The position numbers and the translations under genes were made by a program. A stretch of 45,894 nucleotides of DNA from Lachnospiraceae bacterium (lineage in GTDB: Bacteria > Bacillota > Clostridia > Lachnospirales > Lachnospiraceae). The notes under the pieces are model-generated. The model was not told the DNA's origin, did not search any database, and worked only from the letters and a program-made list of their open reading frames with translations. Below, piece by piece: positions 33,023 through 41,946 of the stretch. Each line of letters begins with the position of its first letter. Positions within the stretch are counted from its first letter, which is position 1. Location: contig JAFLTA010000019.1 of NCBI GenBank assembly GCA_022510685.1, forward strand, positions 1-45,894, read 5' to 3'.

Positions 33023-34203
33023 TGGCAATCAAAGAGCGTATGTCAGGTAACGAGGCGGTTGCCTTTGCAATCCGTCAGGTGAATCCGGATGTTATGCCGG
33101 CATTCCCAATCACACCTTCCACAGAAATTCCGCAAATCGTTTCTACATATATTGCAAACGGTGAAATGGATACGGAATTTATTCCGGTGGAAAGTGAGCA
33201 TTCCTCCATGAGTGCAACTATCGGAGCAGAGTCAGCAGGGGCACGAAGTTTGACGGCAACATCTTCTGCCGGTCTGGCATTGATGTGGGAGGAACTTTTA
33301 TTGGCGGCATCCAACCGCCTGCCCTTGGTAATGGCATTAGTCAACAGAACCTTGTCCGGTCCGATTAATATCAACTGCGACCACTCAGACGGTATGGGCG
33401 CAAGAGATACGGGCTGGATTCAGATATATGCGGAGAATAATCAGGAGGCATACGACAATTTCCTGCAGGCATACCCAATCGCTGAGGATACCAGAGTGCA
33501 TCTGCCGGTTATGATCTGTCAGGACGGTTTCATCACCAGTCATGCGGTAGAAAATATTGAGCTTATGGAAGATGATGTCGTAAAGAAGTTTGTTGGGGAA
33601 TATGAGCCGGAAGAATTTCTGTTAAATCCGGGTAAGCCCATTGCTGTTGGTCCTTATTCTGTCAGCAACTACGCCATGGAGGCGAAGAAAAATCAAGAAA
33701 TGGCTATGGAAGCTTCCAAGGAAGTGATTTTGGAAGTGGCAAAGAAATTTGCGGAAGTTTCCGGCAGAGAGTACGGTCTGTTTGAGGAGTATCGCACGGA
33801 AGATGCGGATTATATTATATTGATTATCGGCTCTGCAGCAGGAACGGCAAAAGAGGCAGTAGACGAGCTTCGTGAGCAGGGACGAAAAGTCGGTGTATTA
33901 AAGCTCCGAGTGTTCCGTCCGTTCCCGGCGAAAGAAATTGCACAGGCTTTGAAAAACTGCAAGGCTGTGGCTATTTTGGATCGTTGCGAAAGCTATAACG
34001 GAAATGGTGGTCCCCTCGGTTGTGAAGTGACTTCTGCACTGTTTAAAGATAAGGTGATGATTGAGGCAGTAAATTATATATATGGTCTGGCAGGCAGAGA
34101 TTTCACTATATCCGATGCAGTGAGCGTATTTGATGACTTGACGGATTTGGTGGAGAATGGCAAGGAAATAGAGCAGTACCAGTATATCCGCCTGCGGAAG
34201 TAA
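33022..34203 (+). CDS. 2-oxoacid:ferredoxin oxidoreductase, alpha subunit
   Basis: 393 residues, ATG 33022 after GGAGGGGAATGT. Starts MSGNEAVAFAIRQVNPDVMPAFPITPSTEI after a short lead, then EHSSMSATIGAESAGARSLTATSSAGLALMWEEL in parts, both typical of the PorA/VorB pyrimidine-binding chain; the C-terminal transketolase-like part has IGSAAGTAKEAVDELREQG and VGVLKLRVFRPFP. Operates with beta (34229) to bind TPP. Confidence 0.95.
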   Translation: MAIKERMSGNEAVAFAIRQVNPDVMPAFPITPSTEIPQIVSTYIANGEMDTEFIPVESEHSSMSATIGAESAGARSLTATSSAGLALMWEELLLAASNRLPLVMALVNRTLSGPININCDHSDGMGARDTGWIQIYAENNQEAYDNFLQAYPIAEDTRVHLPVMICQDGFITSHAVENIELMEDDVVKKFVGEYEPEEFLLNPGKPIAVGPYSVSNYAMEAKKNQEMAMEASKEVILEVAKKFAEVSGREYGLFEEYRTEDADYIILIIGSAAGTAKEAVDELREQGRKVGVLKLRVFRPFPAKEIAQALKNCKAVAILDRCESYNGNGGPLGCEVTSALFKDKVMIEAVNYIYGLAGRDFTISDAVSVFDDLTDLVENGKEIEQYQYIRLRK

Positions 34204-34228
34204 AATATAATTGGAATGGAGAAATACT

Positions 34229-35170
34229 ATGAGTGATTACGCATTAAAATCAATGATGAATAAACCGGAGCGTCTGACCCCGGGACATCGCATGTGTGCC
34301 GGCTGTGGTGCCACGATTGCGGTTCGCGCTGTTCTTCGTGGTCTGCATGAGGGAGATCAGGCAGTCATCGGTAATGCTACAGGCTGTCTGGAGGTATCCT
34401 CTTTCATGTATCCTTATACGGCGTGGGAGGACAGTTATATCCACAATGCCTTTGAAAATGCAGGAGCCACGTTAAGTGGTGTAGAGACGGCTTACCATGT
34501 GCTGAAAAAACGTGGCAAGCTGCCGGAGGATGTTAATTTTAAGTTTATTACTTTTGGCGGAGACGGTGGAACTTATGATATCGGGTTCCAGTCTTTGTCC
34601 GGTGCTATGGAGCGCGGACATGATATGGTATATGTCTGTTATGATAACGGAGCTTACATGAATACAGGTATTCAGCGTTCTTCTGCGACTCCGATGTATG
34701 CTGATACGACTACCAGTCCGGTAGGTAAAAATTCAAATGGTAAGATGCAGAACCGCAAGGACTTGGCAAGTATCATTGCAGACCATGATGTCCCATATGT
34801 GGCACAGACTACATTTACCACTAATTTTCAAGATATTCACCGCAAGGCAGAGAAAGCCATTTATACAGAGGGGGCCTCTTTTCTGAATATTATGGCACCC
34901 TGCCCACGCGGATGGAGATATGAAACTGCAGAGATTATGAAGATTTGTAAGCTTGCAGTGGAAACTTGCTATTGGCCACTTTTTGAGGTTGATCATGGCA
35001 AGTGGATTTTGTCCTATGAACCGAAGAAGAAACTGCCGATTGAGGATTTTTTGAGGGAGCAGGGACGATTCAAACATCTATTTAAGAAGGGGAATGAAGG
35101 GCTGCTGGAGGAATTTCAGGCAGAAGTTGACAGACGTTGGGAAGATTTACAGTTTAAGTGTTCCCGTTAG
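34229..35170 (+). CDS. 2-oxoacid:ferredoxin oxidoreductase, beta subunit
   Basis: 313 residues from ATG 34229 (ATGGAGAAATACT before it); an in-frame ATG at 34211 lies before that ribosome site. The TPP/Mg motif is in FGGDGGTYDIGFQSL, and HRMCAGCGATIAVR and GNATGCLEVSS carry the cysteines of the beta-chain [4Fe-4S] cluster. Final gene of the four-gene operon. The order gamma-delta-alpha-beta is the common one. Confidence 0.95.
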   Translation: MSDYALKSMMNKPERLTPGHRMCAGCGATIAVRAVLRGLHEGDQAVIGNATGCLEVSSFMYPYTAWEDSYIHNAFENAGATLSGVETAYHVLKKRGKLPEDVNFKFITFGGDGGTYDIGFQSLSGAMERGHDMVYVCYDNGAYMNTGIQRSSATPMYADTTTSPVGKNSNGKMQNRKDLASIIADHDVPYVAQTTFTTNFQDIHRKAEKAIYTEGASFLNIMAPCPRGWRYETAEIMKICKLAVETCYWPLFEVDHGKWILSYEPKKKLPIEDFLREQGRFKHLFKKGNEGLLEEFQAEVDRRWEDLQFKCSR

Positions 35171-35244
35171 CATGATAGCCGGGGGCTAAACAGGGTTCAG
35201 ATTAGCGCTGTTGTGCCAGGGACACGACGCAAAAGGAGGAGAAA

Positions 35245-35643
35245 ATGGATAACAACAATCAAGATTGGAACACACAGAACTCAAACAACAACCAGGAGTG
35301 GAACAGTACACAGAATACGGGTTATCAGGCGAGTCAATATGCGAATAACTCGAACTACGGTTATGTGCCGGAGGAGCAAAAGGGTATGTCTATTGCTTCC
35401 ATGGTATTAGGAATCATTGGGCTGCTGGCATGGTGCCTGCCACTTGTAGGATATCCGGTTACTATCGTAGGATTGGTTTTGGGTATCAAGGGTAAAGACA
35501 AAGGTGGTCGAGGAATGGCGATTGCCGGAATTATTATGTGTATTATTGGCTTGATTGCCACAATCATTAACTCTGTAGCCGGAGCGGTGATTGCAGTTAG
35601 GACATTTAATGCAGCAGCGGGCTTAATGTTTTTTATGATGTAA
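35245..35643 (+). CDS. DUF4190-type small membrane protein
   Basis: 132 residues, ATG 35245 after AAAGGAGGAGAA. Residues 1-45 are rich in Asn, Gln and Tyr (disordered cytoplasmic tail). Two membrane hairpin segments follow (about 48-78 and 88-122) with the DUF4190 pattern SIASMVLGIIGL...VTIVGLVLGIKGKDKGGRGMAIAGIIM, taken in parts. Members have no defined function. Single gene with a terminator at 35693. Confidence 0.85.
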   Translation: MDNNNQDWNTQNSNNNQEWNSTQNTGYQASQYANNSNYGYVPEEQKGMSIASMVLGIIGLLAWCLPLVGYPVTIVGLVLGIKGKDKGGRGMAIAGIIMCIIGLIATIINSVAGAVIAVRTFNAAAGLMFFMM

Positions 35644-35692
35644 AATTACTCCGACATTTAACCGCCGCAGTAATAACATAATCAACGGATTG

Positions 35693-35720
35693 GGGGAGCT
35701 GATGCTCCCCTGTACTTTTT
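35693..35720 (+). terminator. Intrinsic terminator after the DUF4190 gene
   Basis: 7-bp stem GGGGAGC / GCTCCCC with TGAT loop (35693-35710), then TGTACTTTTT. Confidence 0.8.
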
Positions 35721-35762
35721 GGAATAGCATCTACGGATGCAGTGTAGGGAGTCTTGGGGAAT

Positions 35763-36392
35763 ATGGAAGATAGTGAACTAATACAACAGTGGAATCATTA
35801 TAGGGACAGACTGGATTTTGAAATACAAAAGGCAGAGCATCAACTTGCGGGGGTGGAAGCCCGCCAGAAAGATTTGAGGCGTAATCTCTGGATTTATATC
35901 GTATTTGCAGTTTGTCCCTTTATTTTGAGAAAAGGGGCAATCCGTCTTTCCGATTGGATTGCTTTTGCGGTTATGGAAAGAGGGACGGACTTTGGAGCCT
36001 ATGCCGTGGAGCAATTTGCTTATATGGCTCTAGTCATAGTAAAATATGTTATGGGACCGATTGCGGTGTTATTTCTTCCAATCTGTGGCTATTATTGGAT
36101 TCGTTCGGTCAAAAAATATCGCTGGCATAATCGAAAGGACTTACAGTGGGAGCTGCCAAGACCGCGTGCAGCCCTTCATGAAGGACGCAATGTCAAGGCG
36201 TATAACTATTATGTGGAGCGTAAAAAAGTAACGTGGATATTGAGTCGGTATTATCTATACCGCAGTAAGACGGAGGAAATTTATCGGGAAATAACTGCGC
36301 ATCCGGCGAAACTTACATTGGAACAGCTGGAGGAAGAATTGTCTCAGATGGAATTTTATGAAGAAATCCGTCCCGCTAGAGAGAAGCCTTGA
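35763..36392 (+). CDS. Hypothetical membrane protein, about 209 residues
   Basis: ATG 35763 is taken as start; an in-frame TTG lies at 35754, too close to the GGGAG before it. A charged helical N-terminus (about 1-40, coiled-coil-like) is followed by two membrane segments (about 44-60 and 88-116) and a basic cytoplasmic-looking tail that ends in a helix (LTLEQLEEELSQMEFYEEI). I recognise no family. It stands between a terminator and the LRR gene. Confidence 0.7.
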   Translation: MEDSELIQQWNHYRDRLDFEIQKAEHQLAGVEARQKDLRRNLWIYIVFAVCPFILRKGAIRLSDWIAFAVMERGTDFGAYAVEQFAYMALVIVKYVMGPIAVLFLPICGYYWIRSVKKYRWHNRKDLQWELPRPRAALHEGRNVKAYNYYVERKKVTWILSRYYLYRSKTEEIYREITAHPAKLTLEQLEEELSQMEFYEEIRPAREKP

Positions 36393-36481
36393 AACGCTTC
36401 CGTTTATAATAGCCGGAGTGATAATTGGCAATTCCGTGTGAAAAATTTTTGAAAAAATAAGCCGAAAGATTATAATATCGG

Positions 36482-36511
36482 TTGCTTTGTAGAGGTAATT
36501 GATAGTATAAT
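36482..36511 (+). promoter_or_regulatory. Promoter of the LRR gene
   Basis: TTGCTT (36482-36487), 18-bp spacer, TATAAT (36506-36511). Confidence 0.5.
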
Positions 36512-36559
36512 AAATAAACATTGGTAACATTTACGGACAGTTTTTGATGGGAGGTAGCC

Positions 36560-38230
36560 ATGAAAAGAGTAAAAAAATTTATTGCATCTTTGTTAGTCTT
36601 AGCATTGACGCTTGGTACAATGAGTGGGGTGTCGCTGAATCCTGCTGTGGTACATGCAGGGGAAACAGCAGACTTCACCTATGAAATTAATGGGGATGGT
36701 ACAATTACTATTACCAAAGCGAGGCAAGCATGGGAAAAACCTTCGCAAGAGTCTTCAGAAGATGTCGTTATACCCCATGAAATCGAAGGGCGTGAGGTAA
36801 CTCGTATTGGCAACAATGCTTTTGAGGGTATACAGGCACCAATTACAAACATTTATCTGCCCGATACCATTACTTATTTTGGGGAAAGAGCGTTCGCGTC
36901 ATCTTCTATACAAAATATTTACAGTTATGAAGTTCTGGAAGAGGACGGAGAAGTTACCACCGGTTCCGCATTGCAGGCATTTCCGGCTTCGCTTACAACC
37001 ATTGAGACACACTGTTTTGATAACAGTAAACTTGAGGAAATTAACTTACCGGTCTCCATCAAAACGATTGGGGAAGGAGCGTTTTTTAATATCCCGGCGA
37101 AAGAGTTTGAAATTCCGGAGGATGCAGAGGTAGAATACTTAGGAGCAAAACTGTTTAACAGTCCGTTAGAGACAATCACAATTAAAGGGCGTGTGTCCGA
37201 GATTGCGGACAATGCCTTTGCGGCAATTTCTACTTTAGAAACAGTTACGCTGGAGCAAACAGGTTGGATTGGGACGATTGGTGCCCGTTGCTTTGAAAAT
37301 TCCGGTTCCCAAAAATATGGATTTAATTTAAATTTTTACGGACGCGTAGACGTTTTGGGTAATAATGCTATGCAGGGTTCGGGTGGAATTACGGAGTTCT
37401 ACATGGAAGATGTGGGTGTGATTGGTAATGAGGCGTTCATGAATTGCAGCATTCAGACCGTGACATTGAAAGGTGCTATCACATCGATTGGTGAACGTGC
37501 ATTTATGGGTTGTGGAAGCATTGATATCGTTACGGTAGAGTCCACCACGACATACACAATCGGAAAATATGCTTTTTACTGCTCCTCTATCCGTGAGGTC
37601 GTATTTTCAGACGGGTTGAAGGTGGTACAGGAGGGAACATTCTCCGGTTGCGGACATTTAGAGGAAGTTTATTTGCCATCCACTTTAGAAGAGATTGAGG
37701 AGAATGCCTTTGAAAATGTGTCCACGATTAAAACCATTACAATTAACGAGAATGCTGTTGTAGATGAAAATGCATTCAGGGGTGCAGGAGGAAGCACTCT
37801 GGAAGCATTGGATCGTGTGGATAATGCATCGGTTAAGAAAATTGTTGATAAGGCGTTAAACCGTAACACTACACCGTCTAAGTCTAAAGCGGTAAAGGTA
37901 AAAAAAGCAAAATTGAAACAGGCAAAATGCAATAAGAAAAAGACAAAAGTGACATTGAAGTGGTCCAAGAGCAGTAACGCCACAGGATATATTATTTATG
38001 TCAAGGTGGTTAAGAAGGGCAAAAAGGCAAGCAAAGTTAAATGGAAAAAAGTCAAAACCATCAAGAAAAAGAAGACAACGAAACTGACATTAAAGTTGTC
38101 TAAAAGCCGCAAAAAGGTGTTGAAGAAGAAAGGGAAAATTTATTACAGAATTTGCGCTTATAAAAAAGTGAAGCAAAATGGCAAGACGAAAACCTATAAG
38201 AGTGCTTATTCCCAGAAGAAACTGAAATAA
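36560..38230 (+). CDS. Secreted BspA-like leucine-rich-repeat surface protein
   Basis: 556 residues, ATG 36560 after GGGAGGTAGCC. Signal peptide 1-34 (LLVLALTLGTMSG...VVHAGE). Residues about 60-415 hold about ten LRR_5 (BspA/TpLRR) repeats with patterns such as IGNNAFEG, IGERAFMGCGSID and VYLPSTLEEIEENAFENV. The last 120 residues are a very lysine-rich fibronectin-III-like domain (LKWSKSSNATGYIIYVKV ... KIYYRICAYKKV). The basic end probably binds the wall, as proposed for the Big2 domains at the left end of the window. BspA-like proteins bind host proteins or glycans; here the target is unknown. No LPxTG. Confidence 0.9.
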   Translation: MKRVKKFIASLLVLALTLGTMSGVSLNPAVVHAGETADFTYEINGDGTITITKARQAWEKPSQESSEDVVIPHEIEGREVTRIGNNAFEGIQAPITNIYLPDTITYFGERAFASSSIQNIYSYEVLEEDGEVTTGSALQAFPASLTTIETHCFDNSKLEEINLPVSIKTIGEGAFFNIPAKEFEIPEDAEVEYLGAKLFNSPLETITIKGRVSEIADNAFAAISTLETVTLEQTGWIGTIGARCFENSGSQKYGFNLNFYGRVDVLGNNAMQGSGGITEFYMEDVGVIGNEAFMNCSIQTVTLKGAITSIGERAFMGCGSIDIVTVESTTTYTIGKYAFYCSSIREVVFSDGLKVVQEGTFSGCGHLEEVYLPSTLEEIEENAFENVSTIKTITINENAVVDENAFRGAGGSTLEALDRVDNASVKKIVDKALNRNTTPSKSKAVKVKKAKLKQAKCNKKKTKVTLKWSKSSNATGYIIYVKVVKKGKKASKVKWKKVKTIKKKKTTKLTLKLSKSRKKVLKKKGKIYYRICAYKKVKQNGKTKTYKSAYSQKKLK

Positions 38231-38233
38231 TCC

Positions 38234-38265
38234 TTGACAAATAAAAAATACGACAGTATTATAAT
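38234..38265 (+). promoter_or_regulatory. Promoter of ileS
   Basis: TTGACA (38234-38239) with TATTAT (38257-38262, 17-bp spacer) or the overlapping TATAAT (38260-38265, 20 bp). Lies just after the LRR gene stop. Confidence 0.65.
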
Positions 38266-38269
38266 CAAT

Positions 38270-38530
38270 AGTGATAAAAACGATGACGAAGACAGTAGCC
38301 TTAGGGGAAAGGTCGCAGTGAGTCCGGGACAGTGGAAACCGGATACGGAGTAACCTATGTGAGCACAATTGGTGCCTGTGAATATCACTTCTGAGTTGCG
38401 GATGGAACGGATTGCCAAGTACAACCCGCCGGTGCCCACCGTTATATGGGTCATGTATAGGAGACTGTACAGCAGAATAGGTGGTTAAACGAAATTACGG
38501 CTTTCGTCCTGTTTGGGGCGGAAGCCTTTT
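38270..38530 (+). promoter_or_regulatory. T-box leader, isoleucine specific
   Basis: Upstream of ileS. Stem I has an AGTGA-like stretch (38317-38325 region) and the specifier ATC at 38384-38386 in GTGAATATCACTTCTGAG, which decodes Ile. The antiterminator T-box core GGTGGTTAAACG has TGGT at 38482-38485, complementary to the ACCA end of uncharged tRNA. A terminator stem follows (38499-38510 with 38515-38526, GTTT loop, then TTTTTA). Uncharged tRNA(Ile) should stabilise the antiterminator and let ileS be read. Confidence 0.88.
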
Positions 38531-38589
38531 TACTTTATAGGAAACTTCTAACGTGTGCATGGCACACAATGTTTCCTATAAAGTAAAAA
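38526..38589. repeat. Dispersed palindromic repeat, copy 2, with extended arms
   Basis: TTTTTACTTTATAGGAAAC (38527-38545) is an exact reverse complement of 38571-38589; the inside holds GTGTGC/GCACAC. The inner 40 bp (38539-38578) match the copy at 28143-28189 exactly apart from one 7-bp unit. Its left arm shares its T's with the T-box terminator tail. Confidence 0.85.
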
Positions 38590-38602
38590 CACTCCGTGAG
38601 GA

Positions 38603-38677
38603 TTGCACTGCGGCGGATTTGACAATGTTGCTTTCAGCAACCCGCCGCAGGCGGAGAGTTTCGCAAGCGAAACTCTA
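38603..38677. repeat. Short dispersed repeat, copy B, in the ileS leader
   Basis: 38646-38677 repeats the element at 22286-22317 (CGCAGGCGGAGAGTTT, short loop, CGAAACTCTAT). Just before it GCGGCGG near 38610 pairs with CCGCCGC near 38643. The whole forms two hairpins between the T-box terminator and the ileS ribosome site. Confidence 0.55.
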
Positions 38678-38704
38678 TTTTGTATTGAGGAAGGAGAGAA
38701 AACA

Positions 38705-41700
38705 ATGTACCAAAAAGTATCAACAGACTTAAACTTTGTGGAGAGAGAAAAAAACGTGGGCGCATTCTGGCGCAACCAGAAGATTTTTGAAAAGTCCATG
38801 AAAGTGCGGGAGGGCAGTCCCGTGTACACTTTTTATGATGGACCGCCGACTGCTAACGGTAAGCCCCATATCGGACATGTGCTTACCCGCGTTATCAAGG
38901 ATATGATTCCGCGCTACAAGACGATGAAGGGATATATGGTTCCCCGCAAAGCAGGCTGGGATACCCATGGACTTCCGGTAGAGCTGGAAGTGGAAAAACT
39001 TCTCGGCTTAGACGGCAAGGAACAGATTGAAGAGTATGGTATGGAGCCTTTCATCAAGCAGTGTAAGGAGTCTGTATGGAAATACAAAGGAATGTGGGAG
39101 GATTTCTCCGGCACGGTTGGTTTTTGGGCAGACATGGATAATCCATATGTTACTTATGATGATGATTTTATTGAGTCTGAATGGTGGGCATTGAAAGAAA
39201 TATGGGATAAAGAACTATTGTACAAGGGTTTTAAAATTGTGCCTTATTGTCCGAGATGTGGGACACCTCTTTCTTCTCAGGAGGTGGCGCAGGGCTATAA
39301 GACCGTGAAGGAGCGCTCTGCAATCGTGCGCTTTAAGGTGGTAGGCGAGGAGGCTTATTTCCTGGCATGGACTACCACGCCATGGACGTTACCATCCAAT
39401 GTGGCACTCTGCGTCAATCCGTCAGATACTTATATTAAAGTGAAAGCTGCAGACGGTTATACCTACTATTTGGCGGAGGCTTTGGCAGATACGGTGCTGG
39501 GTGACCTTGCCGATAAAGAGAGTGGCACGGCAGCATATGAAGTGTTGGAATCTTATGTGGGCACTGACTTAGAGCACAAGGAGTATGAGCCGTTATATGC
39601 CTGTGCGAAAGAGCGTGCTGATAAGCAGCACAAGAAAGGTTTCTTTGTGACCTGTGATGATTATGTTACGATGTCGGATGGTACCGGTATCGTTCACATT
39701 GCTCCGGCTTTTGGTGAGGATGATGCAAATGTTGGAAGAAATTATGACCTTCCTTTTGTGCAATTTGTAACGGAAAAAGGTGAGATGAGCGAGGAGACAC
39801 CTTTTGCCGGATTGTTTGTAAAAAAAGCAGACATGGAAGTCATTAAAGATTTAGATGCCAGAGGACAGCTTTTCGGCGCACCGAAATTCGAGCACGATTA
39901 TCCGCATTGCTGGAGATGTGATACCCCGCTGATTTATTACGCGAGAGAATCCTGGTTTATCAAGATGACGGCTGTTCGGGATGATTTGGTTCGCAATAAT
40001 AATACAGTAAACTGGATTCCGGATTCTATCGGGACGGGTCGTTTCGGCAACTGGCTGGAGAATATACAGGACTGGGGTATCTCCCGTAACCGTTACTGGG
40101 GAACTCCGTTAAATATCTGGGAATGCGAGGGCTGCGGAAAGCAGGAATCCATTGGAAGCCGTAAGGAGTTAGCTGAGCGCAGTGGCAATCCGGAGAATGC
40201 CAAAGTCGAGTTGCACCGCCCGTACATTGATGAAGTGACTTTCACCTGTCCGGATTGTGGTAAAGTAATGAAAAGAGTACCGGAGGTGATTGACTGCTGG
40301 TTTGACAGCGGAGCGATGCCTTTTGCACAACATCATTATCCCTTTGAAAATAAGGACTTGTTCGAGCAGCAGTTCCCGGCACAGTTTATCTCTGAGGCGG
40401 TTGACCAGACCCGTGGATGGTTCTATTCGCTGATGGCGGAATCTACCCTGTTGTTTAACAAGGCACCGTATGAAAATGTTATCGTGCTGGGGCATGTACA
40501 GGATGAGAACGGACAGAAAATGAGTAAGTCCAAGGGAAATGCCGTAGACCCCTTTGACGCACTGGAAAATTATGGTGCGGATGCCATCCGTTGGTATTTC
40601 TACGTCAACAGCGCCCCATGGCTTCCAAACCGTTTCCATGGGAAGGCAGTGCAGGAGGGACAGCGTAAATTCATGGGCACACTGTGGAATACCTATGCTT
40701 TCTTTGTGCTGTATGCCAACATTGATGAGTTTGATGCGACAAAATATACATTAGAATATGATAAACTGGCTGTCATGGATAAATGGCTGTTATCCCGCCT
40801 GAACAGCACGGTAAAAGCGGTGGATGAAAATCTGGATGCTTACAAGATTCCGGAGACGGCGAGAGCATTGCAGGAGTTCGTTGACGAGATGAGTAACTGG
40901 TATGTCAGACGTTGTCGTGACCGTTTCTGGGCGAAGGGTATGGAGCAGGATAAGATCAATGCGTATATGACTCTGTATACTGCTTTGGTTACCATTTCCA
41001 AAGCGGCAGCACCGATGATACCGTTTATGACGGAAGATATTTACCGCAACCTCGTGTGCTCCATTGATACCAGCGCGCCGGAAAGTGTTCATCTCTGTGA
41101 CTTCCCGAAAGTGGAAGAGTCATACATTGATGCAAAACTGGAAGCAGATATGGAGGTCGTGCTGGAAGCGGTTGTGCTTGGTCGTGCGTGTCGTAATACA
41201 GCCAATATCAAAAACCGTCAGCCGATTGGCAAGATGTTTGTCAAGGCGGAGGCAGAGCTTTCCCAGTTCTATCTGGATATTATCAAGGATGAATTGAATG
41301 TGAAGGATGCGGAATTGACGGAAGATGTCAGTGCATTAACCACCTATACATTCAAGCCACAGCTTAAGACATTGGGTCGCCGTTTTGGTAAGAATATCAA
41401 TGCTGTCCGTGAGATTCTTGCTGGTCTGGACGGGCAGGCAGCTATGACTGAGTTAAAGGACAAGGGAACACTTACCATTCAGGTGGATGGAAACGATGAA
41501 GCTCTGGCTGAGGAAGATCTGCTCATTGAGGCTGCACAGATGGAAGGTTATATTTCTGATAGCGACCACGGTGTAACAGTGGTGCTGGATACGAATCTAA
41601 CACCGGAACTTGTAGAAGAAGGATTTGTGCGTGAAGTGATCAGTAAAATCCAGACCATGCGTAAAGACGCAGGTTTTGAGGTGATGGATCATATCCGCGT

Positions 41701-41866
41701 ATCTCTACAGGATAATGATAAGGTAAAGGACATTGTACAGAAAAATGAAGACAGTATTAAGTCAGATGTTCTTGCCGAGGAAGTAGCATACGATGCTGCA
41801 TCCGGATTTACGAAAGAGTGGAATATCAACGGTGAGAAGGTAACTCTCGGTGTGGAGAAGTTGTAA
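38705..41866 (+). CDS. ileS: Isoleucine--tRNA ligase
   Basis: 1053 residues from ATG 38705 (GGAAGGAGAG upstream). The frame is open from 38603, but that part is the repeat and is not coding. Class I synthetase: HIGH motif in NGKPHIGHVLTRV, WDTHGLPVE, the editing domain in the middle (WTTTPWTLPSNVA, TGIVHIAPAFGEDD), and KMSKS in GQKMSKSKGNAVDP. The long, eukaryote-like type with C-terminal extension rather than the zinc-finger bacterial type; that type is often linked with mupirocin resistance. Regulated by the T-box in front. Confidence 0.96.
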   Translation: MYQKVSTDLNFVEREKNVGAFWRNQKIFEKSMKVREGSPVYTFYDGPPTANGKPHIGHVLTRVIKDMIPRYKTMKGYMVPRKAGWDTHGLPVELEVEKLLGLDGKEQIEEYGMEPFIKQCKESVWKYKGMWEDFSGTVGFWADMDNPYVTYDDDFIESEWWALKEIWDKELLYKGFKIVPYCPRCGTPLSSQEVAQGYKTVKERSAIVRFKVVGEEAYFLAWTTTPWTLPSNVALCVNPSDTYIKVKAADGYTYYLAEALADTVLGDLADKESGTAAYEVLESYVGTDLEHKEYEPLYACAKERADKQHKKGFFVTCDDYVTMSDGTGIVHIAPAFGEDDANVGRNYDLPFVQFVTEKGEMSEETPFAGLFVKKADMEVIKDLDARGQLFGAPKFEHDYPHCWRCDTPLIYYARESWFIKMTAVRDDLVRNNNTVNWIPDSIGTGRFGNWLENIQDWGISRNRYWGTPLNIWECEGCGKQESIGSRKELAERSGNPENAKVELHRPYIDEVTFTCPDCGKVMKRVPEVIDCWFDSGAMPFAQHHYPFENKDLFEQQFPAQFISEAVDQTRGWFYSLMAESTLLFNKAPYENVIVLGHVQDENGQKMSKSKGNAVDPFDALENYGADAIRWYFYVNSAPWLPNRFHGKAVQEGQRKFMGTLWNTYAFFVLYANIDEFDATKYTLEYDKLAVMDKWLLSRLNSTVKAVDENLDAYKIPETARALQEFVDEMSNWYVRRCRDRFWAKGMEQDKINAYMTLYTALVTISKAAAPMIPFMTEDIYRNLVCSIDTSAPESVHLCDFPKVEESYIDAKLEADMEVVLEAVVLGRACRNTANIKNRQPIGKMFVKAEAELSQFYLDIIKDELNVKDAELTEDVSALTTYTFKPQLKTLGRRFGKNINAVREILAGLDGQAAMTELKDKGTLTIQVDGNDEALAEEDLLIEAAQMEGYISDSDHGVTVVLDTNLTPELVEEGFVREVISKIQTMRKDAGFEVMDHIRVSLQDNDKVKDIVQKNEDSIKSDVLAEEVAYDAASGFTKEWNINGEKVTLGVEKL

Positions 41867-41886
41867 GACGTATTCAAAATTATGTA

Positions 41887-41943
41887 CTGTCATGAAATAG
41901 ACCGATATCCCCTTTACCGGATATCGGTCTATTTACATGACAG
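41887..41943. terminator. Bidirectional terminator between ileS and the EAL gene
   Basis: 24-bp stem with a single bulge: CTGTCATG-AAATAGACCGAT.. (41887-41910) against 41919-41943, 8-nt loop. It ends 3 bp before the stop of the convergent gene. Its base repeats the CTGTCATGAA of the palindromes at 1798 and 4125. Confidence 0.85.
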
Positions 41944-41946
41944 AAT

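Noticed and set aside
38603-38704. Longer start for ileS
   Set aside because: The extension translates a dispersed repeat; the conserved N-terminus and ribosome site fit 38705.
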